DNA of 64,000 bases, taken from positions 78,829 through 142,828 of the forward strand of contig CALUPH010000004.1 in assembly GCA_944322615.1 (NCBI GenBank), read 5' to 3'. The DNA is from Candidatus Gastranaerophilales bacterium (GTDB taxonomy: Bacteria > Cyanobacteriota > Vampirovibrionia > Gastranaerophilales > Gastranaerophilaceae). Under the pieces are notes generated by a model that did not search any database, was not told the DNA's origin, and saw only the letters and a list, made by a program, of their open reading frames with translations. Of the stretch, positions 1-8,020 are shown one piece after another (the stretch's first letter is position 1; every line of letters starts with the position of its first letter). The position numbers and the translations under genes were made by a program.

Positions 1-678
1 CATAAATTTGTCAGCCGTTATTTTCAACTGTCTTGTTTTTTCTAAAAGTAATAACATATCACATACAGATTTTCTCATCATTGCTGAAGTTGTAGGTCCC
101 CAATGCCATGTTGCAAAGCTGTATTTATCATTATCCAAAACTTTGACTTCTCCGTTCTCGTTATTGATACCTTCAGCATGTCTGTATTCTAAAAATTCTT
201 CATATGATTTATTCTCTACTTGAATTTTATTTTCTTTTTTTCTGGGACTATCTATTGAACTTAAAGTATGAATAATATTATTTTCATCAATTTCAGCTTG
301 CTGGCATGTTGTTAAGGCTACCGAGACTTTCATGTGTGTTTCAATATGAACAGCACAGAACTCCGGGAATAAAATATCATCACCATCTATAGCACATATA
401 AATTGTCCTGTTGCAAGTCTTAAACCTTCAAGAAAAGAAGCTAACTGCCCAATATTTTTTTCATTTTGTATGAATTTGACAGCGAGTTCAACATTACTAT
501 TTATAAACTCTTGTATTTTCTCTCTTGTTAAATCTTTAGAAACATCATCAACAATAATAATTTCATAATTTTTATACGTTTGATTTTTTATACTCATTAA
601 GCAATCACACACAAAGTTTTCAAAATTGTGTGTGATTACTATAAATGATACTTTTGGTAAATTTAAGAAATCTTCCAT
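1..678 (-). CDS. Family 2 glycosyltransferase, N-terminal part (gene runs off the left edge)
   Basis: An open minus-strand frame starts at an ATG at 678 and stays open to base 1, giving the first 226 residues of a GT-A fold glycosyltransferase. The opening strand (PKVSFIVITHN), the VDD pair near residues 43-45 and the DGDD metal-binding motif near residues 98-101 are standard GT2 marks. Such enzymes move a sugar from a nucleotide donor onto an envelope or capsule acceptor in the cytoplasm; the acceptor cannot be told. The start lies only 2 nt after the gltX stop, so the two are probably co-transcribed. The C-terminus, which usually defines specificity, is outside the window. Confidence 0.85.
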   Translation of the reverse strand, partial: MEDFLNLPKVSFIVITHNFENFVCDCLMSIKNQTYKNYEIIIVDDVSKDLTREKIQEFINSNVELAVKFIQNEKNIGQLASFLEGLRLATGQFICAIDGDDILFPEFCAVHIETHMKVSVALTTCQQAEIDENNIIHTLSSIDSPRKKENKIQVENKSYEEFLEYRHAEGINNENGEVKVLDNDKYSFATWHWGPTTSAMMRKSVCDMLLLLEKTRQLKITADKFM

Positions 679-680
679 AT

Positions 681-2147
681 TTATACAATAGCTTTTTCTA
701 TACGATATTTTACCTTATCTTTACCTAATACTTCAAGTATTACTCCCATATCAGCACCATGAGTTCTACCTGTTAAAGCTGCTCTAACAGTCCACATAGT
801 AACTTTTGGCTTTATTCCTTGTTCTTTGAAGTATGCTCTGAAATCAGCTAATTGTTCATGAAGTTTTTCTTCATTGTCAAAATCATAACTATCAAGCTGT
901 GAATCAAAGTATTTCAATATTGTTTGCGCTTGTTCCGTATCAATATTGGCTTCTTTAACACCTTCTTCATATACAATATCTTTACCAAAGAAATATGCAA
1001 CATCATTTGTCAAATCAGAAAGAACTGTAATTGGTTCTCTTGTTGCTGCAATAACTTTTTCTAATTGTTCTTCGGTTAATTCAGATAAATCATATTTTGC
1101 AAGAAATGGTTTAGCTAACTTTGTTAGAGCTTTTATATCCATTTTCTTTATATATTGGCCATTCATCCAATTTAACTTGTCATATTCAAATATTGAATTA
1201 GAAGAAGAAACTTCATGAATTCTAAAATCTTGAGCTATTTCGTCTAAAGATTTAATTTCATTAGAATCAGAAGGTGACCAACCAAGTAAAGCAACAAAGT
1301 TGATTAAAGCTTCTGTTAAATAACCTTTTTCAACGAACTCAGATACGGCAGTTGCACCATGTCTTTTTGAAAGTTTACTTCTGTCAGGAGCTAAAATCAT
1401 ACCCAAATGACCGAATTTTGGAACTTCAGCACCTAATGCTTCATAAATAAGTATTTGTTTGAATGTATTTGATATATGGTCTTCGCCACGTATAATGTGT
1501 GATATTTTCATTAACATATCATCAATTACTACCGCAAAATTATATGTAGGAGCCCCATTTGATTTCATAATTACAAAGTCTCCGATTAGACTTGTATCCT
1601 GGTGAAGATCACCTTTAACCAAATCTTCAAAATGAATAATTGGTGAATCATGAAAAGCTTTTTGTGCTTTTGAAACAGAAAAACGAATTGCAGGTTTTCT
1701 GCCTTCTGCCCTTAATTTTTCTTTTTCTGCTTCTGTAAGGTTTTCACATTTTTTAGAATATACATATGCTTGTTTATTTTTAGTAGCTTCTTCTTTTTCT
1801 GCTTCTAATTCTTCAGGAGTACAAAAACATTCATAAGCAAATCCTTTATCCAAGAGTTCTTGAACATACTTAGGATAAATATCAAATCTTTCAGATTGAG
1901 TATATGGACCATAAGGACCGCCAACATCAGGACCTTCATCCCAATTTAAACCTAAAGCTTTTAAACTATCAAATATATTATCAATATATGCTTGACTTGT
2001 ACGCTCAGCATCTGTATCTTCAATTCTTAAAACGAATTTACCGTTGTTCTTTTTTGCAAATAAATAGTTAAACAATGCAGTCCTAGCTGTACCCACATGT
2101 AAATTACCGCTTGGTGAAGGGGCAATTCTAACCCTGATTTCTTCCAT
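681..2147 (-). CDS. gltX: Glutamyl-tRNA synthetase
   Basis: Class I aminoacyl-tRNA synthetase that charges tRNA with glutamate using ATP. It has the HIGH-type motif (SPSGNLHVG) near the N-terminus and the KMSKS-type motif (KLSKR) near residue 260, and its length (~488 aa) is normal for bacterial GltX. I place the start at the ATG at 2147, because a GGAG ribosome-binding site sits 6 nt upstream. The longer frame to 2159 would need a TTG codon that overlaps this site. Whether the enzyme is discriminating or also charges tRNA-Gln cannot be settled by reading; no second gltX and no gatCAB is in the window. Confidence 0.95.
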   Translation of the reverse strand: MEEIRVRIAPSPSGNLHVGTARTALFNYLFAKKNNGKFVLRIEDTDAERTSQAYIDNIFDSLKALGLNWDEGPDVGGPYGPYTQSERFDIYPKYVQELLDKGFAYECFCTPEELEAEKEEATKNKQAYVYSKKCENLTEAEKEKLRAEGRKPAIRFSVSKAQKAFHDSPIIHFEDLVKGDLHQDTSLIGDFVIMKSNGAPTYNFAVVIDDMLMKISHIIRGEDHISNTFKQILIYEALGAEVPKFGHLGMILAPDRSKLSKRHGATAVSEFVEKGYLTEALINFVALLGWSPSDSNEIKSLDEIAQDFRIHEVSSSNSIFEYDKLNWMNGQYIKKMDIKALTKLAKPFLAKYDLSELTEEQLEKVIAATREPITVLSDLTNDVAYFFGKDIVYEEGVKEANIDTEQAQTILKYFDSQLDSYDFDNEEKLHEQLADFRAYFKEQGIKPKVTMWTVRAALTGRTHGADMGVILEVLGKDKVKYRIEKAIV

Positions 2148-2291
2148 CTTTTTCTCCAATCAAAACTAGTTTTTCTATAATTTATATTCTATTACAAACA
2201 TAAAAATGAGATTAACTTATATCTATCAATTATTTAACATATAGACAATTTAAACTCAAAAAAGTACCATAAAAGAAAAAGGAGAATAGTT

Positions 2292-3377
2292 ATGGCTTTA
2301 TACTTATTAAAATATCCGTATCGTAAAATTTTACTACCGCTTGCGAAAAAAATGAAGTTTATAGATCCTGATATTCTTGGATATTTAGCTACATTTGTCG
2401 CTTTGGTGACAGCTTTTTGTTATTTATATGCCTCTGATAAACCTCAATTATTATTGATTTCTATCATATTAACTCTTTTTAGAATGACCTTAAACACTAT
2501 TGATGGGGTTATTGCTATAGAAAGAGGAAATTTAAGGTTAAAAGGCGAAATAGTAAATGCACTACCTGACAGATACTCAGATATTTTTGTTTTAATTGGT
2601 ATAGCAATGTCTCCCTTATGTAATCCATTTTTAGGAATAATTGGTATGGCATCAATGTTTTTAGTAAGTTACACAGGTATGCTATCAAAAGCCATCGGTG
2701 CTTCTTGGCAGCACCACGGTCCTTTAGGGAAAGTTGAACGTCTTATTTTTATTATGATTTTTTCAGTATTGGAATACTTACAACTTACAGGGAAAATCTC
2801 AAAAATCGGAGAATATACATATTTTGAATGGTTAATGATTTTATTTGTAGTTTTAGGACAAATTACAGTATTTAACAGACTTAAAGCCCAATTAAGGGAA
2901 TGTAGAAAATTAGATTGGATAAAATATCGTAACATTAATAAGAAAGCAATTGTTATTTTTGACTCACAAACGGGAAATACAGAAAGTGTAGCGAAAGAAG
3001 CAGCAGATGCTCTTTGTTGTGAACTAGTTAATGTGAGAAATGTAAAAGATAGTGATTTATCAACTTATGACATAGTATTTTTAGCAACACCTCATTTGGG
3101 CAGAAAAATTATGACTTCTGAAATGATTAATTTCTTGGAAGATAACCATAACATAAAAAACTATGCTCTGTTAATGACATCAGGAATGCCAATAAAACGT
3201 TGGTTTTCAAATCAAAAATGTATTAAATATTTTAAAACTAAACTAAATAAAAATCCAATTGGCTCAATAAATATAAAAGGATATCACTCTATTGCAAAGA
3301 CTTACAAAAACAGACCAAATGAAAATGACTTGCTTGATGCTTACTTATTCGCAGCCAAAATATATGAAAGGGTTTAA
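2292..3377 (+). CDS. CDP-alcohol phosphatidyltransferase fused to a C-terminal flavodoxin domain
   Basis: Residues ~1-200 form a polytopic CDP-alcohol phosphatidyltransferase, which swaps the CMP of a CDP-alcohol for another alcohol in the inner membrane. The signature runs D71-G72...A75...G85...N89...D93...D97. The usual arginine after A75 is isoleucine, and the third acidic position is Asn, as I recall for the YnbA-like branch. Residues ~217-361 form a flavodoxin-like domain with the FMN phosphate loop SQTGNT (225-230). A cytosolic FMN domain on a phospholipid synthase is unusual. The gene has an AAGGAG site and heads a four-gene run (methyltransferase, CdsA-like, PlsC-like) resembling E. 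coli ynbABC. The product and the redox role are unknown. Confidence 0.8.
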   Translation: MALYLLKYPYRKILLPLAKKMKFIDPDILGYLATFVALVTAFCYLYASDKPQLLLISIILTLFRMTLNTIDGVIAIERGNLRLKGEIVNALPDRYSDIFVLIGIAMSPLCNPFLGIIGMASMFLVSYTGMLSKAIGASWQHHGPLGKVERLIFIMIFSVLEYLQLTGKISKIGEYTYFEWLMILFVVLGQITVFNRLKAQLRECRKLDWIKYRNINKKAIVIFDSQTGNTESVAKEAADALCCELVNVRNVKDSDLSTYDIVFLATPHLGRKIMTSEMINFLEDNHNIKNYALLMTSGMPIKRWFSNQKCIKYFKTKLNKNPIGSINIKGYHSIAKTYKNRPNENDLLDAYLFAAKIYERV

Positions 3378-3380
3378 TTA

Positions 3381-4187
3381 ATGAATAAGTTTATTGAAAA
3401 CGTAGAAATTTCTATTTTAAAAATTGTTGTAGATACATTAGGGCAATTAAGTAACGGTATATGTCTTGCATCTAAAGAAGGTTTTACCTCTGGTAAAATG
3501 CTTGACTATATATATAAAAATGAACCTACCGGAAAGCTTGGAATAGGAAAGTTGATTGATAAAATTTATCTTAACCACCCCGGATGGCAAGATGTTAGAA
3601 CAAGAAAGCAGAATTTAGTTGCAAATTTAAAAGAAGCTGTTGATTTAACTTTACAAGCAAAAGGTTCAGCCAGAATTTGTGATGTAGCCTCAGGTCCTGC
3701 TCGTTATATTATTGAAACATTAGAAAGTTACAAAGATAAAGCTGTAACAGCAGAATTGCGTGACATTGATATAAGGTGGTTGTTAGAAGCCAAAGAAGCA
3801 GCAGAGTCTCGCGGTATTAATATTGAATACAAAACTGCAAATGCTTTAGAAGATAATGATTTTAATTTTGAAAAACAACCTGATATTATGGTTGCATCCG
3901 GTTTTTATGATTGGTTTGATGATAAAGAAATAATAAAAAAATCTATGAGTTTAATTTACAAAGCTTTACCTCAAAACGGATACTTTGTATTTTCAATACA
4001 GGCAGGTCATGTTGCATTAAGTCTTACAAATAAAATTTTCAAAGACTTTAATAATCACCAATTGAAAATGGTTACTTGGGATATGGATATTATTAATTCT
4101 ATTCTTAAAGAAATCGGATTTGCTGTTATATTAACAAGATCCGATGATAAGGGACATTATCCTGTCTTATTAGCCAAGAAAGTATAA
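3381..4187 (+). CDS. SAM-dependent methyltransferase, Methyltransf_20-like (YnbC C-terminal type)
   Basis: A Rossmann-fold methyltransferase with the SAM-binding motif ICDVASGPARY at residues 99-109 and a downstream acidic strand (AELRDID). The upstream block with SGKMLDYIY and HPGWQDVRTRKQN is what I associate with the family found C-terminal to a hydrolase in E. coli YnbC; here it stands alone, without the hydrolase. It starts 3 nt after the CDP-alcohol phosphatidyltransferase stop and is followed 17 nt later by the CdsA-like gene, so translation is probably coupled. A lipid head-group or lipid precursor is the likeliest methyl acceptor, but that is inferred from context. Confidence 0.7.
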   Translation: MNKFIENVEISILKIVVDTLGQLSNGICLASKEGFTSGKMLDYIYKNEPTGKLGIGKLIDKIYLNHPGWQDVRTRKQNLVANLKEAVDLTLQAKGSARICDVASGPARYIIETLESYKDKAVTAELRDIDIRWLLEAKEAAESRGINIEYKTANALEDNDFNFEKQPDIMVASGFYDWFDDKEIIKKSMSLIYKALPQNGYFVFSIQAGHVALSLTNKIFKDFNNHQLKMVTWDMDIINSILKEIGFAVILTRSDDKGHYPVLLAKKV

Positions 4188-4204
4188 CATAAAAAGGAAT
4201 TATA

Positions 4205-5155
4205 ATGGAACAAATTCTTTTAACAAATAATGTAAAACTATGCATTATTATTTTATATATTGTCTTATTTCTTATTACTCTTTATGCATACATTATGAGT
4301 AAAGTAAAAGAAAACTCATCAAATTTATTCACAAGAATGAAATCATTCTGGATAATTGTTATTCTTTTTACTATTGCTTTTATGTTTAATAAATTAACCG
4401 CAGTATTTTTTATAATGTTGATAAGTTATTTAGCTTTAAAAGAATTCTTTTCAATGATTCCTACAAGACGCTCTGACAGAAGAGTTCTGTTATGGGCTTA
4501 TTTATCTATTCCTATTCAATTTTATTTTATATATACTAATTGGATTGTAATGTTCTATTTATTTATACCATTATATTTATTTATTCTAATCCCCTTAAGG
4601 ATGGTAATGGTAGGAGATACGGAAGGTTTCTTGAAATCTTGCGGAATAATTCACTGGGCATTAATGACTTGTGTATATGCTATAGGTTATTTTGCAGTAT
4701 ATTTTTCTATACCAAATGAAATAAATCCGCAAGGCGGAGCATTAGGATTACTACTTTTCATATTGATAATAACAATATCAAATGATTTTATGCAGTATGT
4801 ATTTGGGAAATCAATGGGCAAAAACAAAATCACTCCGAATGTCAGTCCTAATAAAACCTGGGAAGGTTTTATTGGTGGAGCTATTTCAACCGCTGTCCTT
4901 TCTATGTTAATAGCACCAATTTTAACACCATTGAGCATTATACAAGCAGGTATTGTTGGTCTAATTATTGCAATAGCCGGATTTTTTGGTGATATTACAA
5001 TGTCTGCAATTAAACGTGATATTGGTGTAAAAGATACAGGAGCACTACTTCCCGGGCACGGCGGAATTTTGGATAGACTCGACAGTATGATTTTTACAGT
5101 ACCATTATTTTTCCACTACATTGCATATACTAATAATATAGGAATTTTGCATTAA
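4205..5155 (+). CDS. Phosphatidate cytidylyltransferase-like protein (CdsA/YnbB family)
   Basis: An inner-membrane enzyme that makes CDP-diacylglycerol from phosphatidate and CTP. Several hydrophobic helices precede the family signature near residues 265-293, with SAIKRDIGVKD followed by PGHGGILDRLDS. All signature residues (S, KR, KD, HGG, DR, D) are present, so it should be active. It sits inside the YnbABC-like cluster, between the methyltransferase and a PlsC-like acyltransferase, and would supply the CDP-lipid that the first gene of the cluster consumes. Whether this is the only CdsA of the cell cannot be seen here, so I leave the symbol open. Confidence 0.9.
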   Translation: MEQILLTNNVKLCIIILYIVLFLITLYAYIMSKVKENSSNLFTRMKSFWIIVILFTIAFMFNKLTAVFFIMLISYLALKEFFSMIPTRRSDRRVLLWAYLSIPIQFYFIYTNWIVMFYLFIPLYLFILIPLRMVMVGDTEGFLKSCGIIHWALMTCVYAIGYFAVYFSIPNEINPQGGALGLLLFILIITISNDFMQYVFGKSMGKNKITPNVSPNKTWEGFIGGAISTAVLSMLIAPILTPLSIIQAGIVGLIIAIAGFFGDITMSAIKRDIGVKDTGALLPGHGGILDRLDSMIFTVPLFFHYIAYTNNIGILH

Positions 5156-5157
5156 AA

Positions 5158-5820
5158 ATGTGTAATATAAATAAAAATAATTTTATAAAATTCTTTTTTT
5201 TCCTATTTATTGTAAAACCATTTATATTATGGGCTTTAGGAATTAATGTTCGTGGAATGGAAAAACTGCCTAAAAACGGTCCGGCTATTATTGTAGCCAA
5301 CCATAACAGTCATATTGATACATTAATTATAATGAGTTTATTTCCATGCAGTACTATATTAAATATACATCCTATTGCTGCAGAAGATTATTTTTGCAAT
5401 ACAAAATTCAAAGAATTTCTTTTTAAAACCTTAATTGGAATAATACCTATTAAACGAAAAGTTGTAAGACTTCCCAAAAGGGAAATATTTAAAGAAATAA
5501 ATACTGCGTTAGAAAATAATGAAATTATTATTCTTTATCCTGAAGGAACAAGAGGAGAAGATAATAAATTAAATGATTTTAAAACCGGTATAGCCCATAT
5601 TGCAGCTATGAACCCAAATGTTCCGATTATTCCATTATATATAAACGGACCTGATAAAATTCTCCCAAAAATTGACGCTATTTTGGTCCCTTTTATATCT
5701 GATATTTATATTGCTGATTCAATATATTATGATAATTCTGCAACAAAGATATTTACAGAAAAAATAAGAAATATAATTGAAGATCTTATGCTAACCCACA
5801 AAAGAAAAGAAACACTATAA
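5158..5820 (+). CDS. 1-acyl-glycerol-3-phosphate acyltransferase-like (PlsC family)
   Basis: A short (220 aa) membrane-associated acyltransferase with motif I NHNSHID (H49-x4-D54) and motif III PEGTRGE near residue 130. These are the catalytic and glycerophosphate-binding elements of the PlsC family, which acylates lysophosphatidate to phosphatidate. An N-terminal hydrophobic helix (residues ~10-27) anchors it. The ATG follows the CdsA-like stop by 2 nt. Together the two would feed phosphatidate and then CDP-diacylglycerol to the first gene of the cluster. A second PlsC-like gene lies at 14.4 kb, so the two may have different substrates. Confidence 0.85.
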   Translation: MCNINKNNFIKFFFFLFIVKPFILWALGINVRGMEKLPKNGPAIIVANHNSHIDTLIIMSLFPCSTILNIHPIAAEDYFCNTKFKEFLFKTLIGIIPIKRKVVRLPKREIFKEINTALENNEIIILYPEGTRGEDNKLNDFKTGIAHIAAMNPNVPIIPLYINGPDKILPKIDAILVPFISDIYIADSIYYDNSATKIFTEKIRNIIEDLMLTHKRKETL

Positions 5821-5891
5821 TTATCAAGTTTCAGTCAAAAATATATATTACATTTGCTAATATAATATGTTTAAACTAAAATATAATAATC

Positions 5892-6953
5892 ATGATAGAA
5901 ACTGAAACATTAAAAGCTCAAGAAAATGAGCAAGAAATAAAGGAATTGCCTAAAATAGAGGTAAAAGATAATAATTCACCAATATTGGGTATATTATTTT
6001 GTGCGGTTTTTGCACTGTTTTCATATTTTACTTGTAAACTTGATTTTTTTGTAAAATACAATCTTAATTCATTAACTTTTGCAATTATAATCGGGATGTT
6101 AATAGGAAATTTTTTAAACAAATTTATTCCTGAAAAATTTAAAGAAGGCATCACCTTTTCAAGTAAAAGGATTTTAAGATTTGCAATTATTTTATATGGT
6201 TTCAGGATAACATTCGGACAAATTGCACAAGTTGGTATGACTGGTTTTGTTGCCGATGTAATTATGCTAACAACTACTTATTTACTCGGATATTATATTG
6301 GTACAAGATTATTCAAACTTGATAAAGATCTTTGTATGCTAACTGCAATAGGTTCATCAGTATGCGGAGCTGCAGCTGTTTTAGGTACTGATTCAATATT
6401 AAAGGCAAAATCTCATAAGGTTTCTTTAGCAGTTGCAACGGTTGTTTTGTTTGGTACTATTTCAATGTTTTTATATCCCTTTATATATCAGCTTGGCTTT
6501 TTAGATGCTAGTGCTTTTGGTATATATATTGGTTCTTCAGTACATGAAGTTGCACAAGTTGTTGCGGCAGGTAGTGCAGTTTCTAAATCTGCAATGGATA
6601 CTGCCGTTATTGTTAAACTAACAAGAGTTATGATGCTTGTTCCTTATTTATTCTTGTTAAGTATGTATTTAGCAAAAAAAGCAGGAACAAAAATGAGCAA
6701 GGTTCAAATACCTTGGTTCGCTATTTTATTTGTAGTTGCTTGCGGTATTAACTCAATCGGATTTATTCCTCAAAATGTAACAAGTGCAATTGTTGAATTT
6801 GATGTTTTCTTATTGACCCTTGCAATGTTCGCTCTTGGAGTTGAAACAAACTTTAAAAAGATTCAGGGGTTGGGTTTAAAACCAATTCTTCTTGCATTGA
6901 TTATGTTTATTTGGCTGGTATTTACAGGTTTCACAGTTGCTAAGATATTATGA
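5892..6953 (+). CDS. YeiH/UPF0324 family putative anion (sulfate) export protein
   Basis: A ~10-helix inner-membrane protein with the conserved blocks of the YeiH family: a core helix with FAIILYGFR, the CMLTAIGSSVCGAAAVLGT segment, and the SVHEVAQVVAAG segment. Family members are annotated as putative sulfate exporters from limited evidence, so the substrate is uncertain. The first ~40 residues are a charged cytosolic tail. The stop overlaps the start of the following GNAT gene by 4 nt, indicating co-translation. A TATAAT-like hexamer lies at 5861-5866, just upstream, but I see no good -35. Confidence 0.85.
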   Translation: MIETETLKAQENEQEIKELPKIEVKDNNSPILGILFCAVFALFSYFTCKLDFFVKYNLNSLTFAIIIGMLIGNFLNKFIPEKFKEGITFSSKRILRFAIILYGFRITFGQIAQVGMTGFVADVIMLTTTYLLGYYIGTRLFKLDKDLCMLTAIGSSVCGAAAVLGTDSILKAKSHKVSLAVATVVLFGTISMFLYPFIYQLGFLDASAFGIYIGSSVHEVAQVVAAGSAVSKSAMDTAVIVKLTRVMMLVPYLFLLSMYLAKKAGTKMSKVQIPWFAILFVVACGINSIGFIPQNVTSAIVEFDVFLLTLAMFALGVETNFKKIQGLGLKPILLALIMFIWLVFTGFTVAKIL

Positions 6954-7519
6954 TTTTAGTTGAAAATAAATACGATATTACCAAAATATACAATGATATG
7001 CTAACTCAGTTCCCGACAAATGAACTGAAATCTTTTGAGCAATTTGAATTTCTTAGTAAAAAAGATGAATATATAATTTATGATGCAATTGAGAACAATC
7101 AAAACATTGGTTATATAATCATTATTGATGATAAAAACTCCAAAAATATATGGATTGATTATATTGCAATATTTAAACAATTCCAGTCAAAAGGATATGG
7201 ACATAAGGTTTTAGAAAAATTAAAAGAATTATACTCTCATTATAACGGTTGTTTTTTAGAAGTTGAAAAAGAAAATAATAAAAACTACAACACTATAAGA
7301 AGAGTAAATTTCTATAAATCTCAAGGGGCAATAAAACTTCCCATAGAATATTATTATCCTGATTATAAAGAAGCTTTGCCTATGGATTTATTTTATTTCC
7401 CATATCAAAATGCAAAAAATGAAAATACTTTTAATGTAATCAAAACAGTATTTAGTATATTGCATACAGATGTAAAAAATTTAAGTGAAATATATAATAA
7501 GATTAAACTTGTTGAGTAG
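6950..7519 (+). CDS. GNAT family N-acetyltransferase
   Basis: The ~189-residue protein has the GNAT acetyl-CoA fold: a strand-turn around FKQFQSKGYGHKVLEKLKE (residues ~83-101), which matches motif A (Q/R-x-x-G-x-G/A), then a motif-B-like segment where NFYKSQGAIKL resembles the common 'FYxxxGF'. The substrate cannot be deduced. Its start overlaps the YeiH-like stop (ATGA), and its last 17 nt run convergently into the 3' end of nrdG. The C-terminal ~40 residues extend past the usual GNAT core. Confidence 0.8.
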   Translation: MILVENKYDITKIYNDMLTQFPTNELKSFEQFEFLSKKDEYIIYDAIENNQNIGYIIIIDDKNSKNIWIDYIAIFKQFQSKGYGHKVLEKLKELYSHYNGCFLEVEKENNKNYNTIRRVNFYKSQGAIKLPIEYYYPDYKEALPMDLFYFPYQNAKNENTFNVIKTVFSILHTDVKNLSEIYNKIKLVE

Positions 7520-8018
7520 GATTGCTATTGTCGTAATGCAAAACTATTTCACCCTTTTGCAGAGTTTTTTGCACATCAATAATTCTTTGATTAGAACTTC
7601 CGACCCAACAAAGATTATTATCTTTTAAAGCTTTAACAAATCTTCCATCAACAAGAACATCAATATATTTCATTTTGGGATGTTGTTCAAAATCTTCCCA
7701 TCTAAAACCGGTATAAACCCAAACAGTTTTATCAGGATATTGTTCTTTAACTTTTCTCATTAAACGAAAAGTTTCACCACGATTAAATGGATGCAAAGGA
7801 TCACCGCCGGAGAATGTAATACCTGAAATGTGCGGTTTTGCTAAAGCTTCAAAAAGTTCATTTTCTGCAGCTTCATCAAACGGAATACCACCTGTAATAT
7901 CCCAAGTTATAGGATTTTGGCAGTCCTCACACTGGTGATTGCAGCCCGCAACCCACAAAACAACCCTCAACCCATCGCCATTTAGCATGTCGTCTTTTGT
8001 AATATTATGATAATTCAT
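7503..8018 (-). CDS. nrdG: Anaerobic ribonucleoside-triphosphate reductase activating protein
   Basis: A radical SAM enzyme that uses a [4Fe-4S] cluster and SAM to put the glycyl radical on NrdD. The cluster motif C26-x3-C30-x2-C33 (CNHQCEDC) and the SAM-binding GG stretch (TFSGGDPLHP) are clear, and the 171-residue length is typical. It starts 2 nt after the nrdD stop and is surely in the same operon. Its 3' end overlaps the convergent GNAT gene by 17 nt. Confidence 0.95.
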   Translation of the reverse strand: MNYHNITKDDMLNGDGLRVVLWVAGCNHQCEDCQNPITWDITGGIPFDEAAENELFEALAKPHISGITFSGGDPLHPFNRGETFRLMRKVKEQYPDKTVWVYTGFRWEDFEQHPKMKYIDVLVDGRFVKALKDNNLCWVGSSNQRIIDVQKTLQKGEIVLHYDNSNPTQQV

Positions 8019-8020
8019 GA

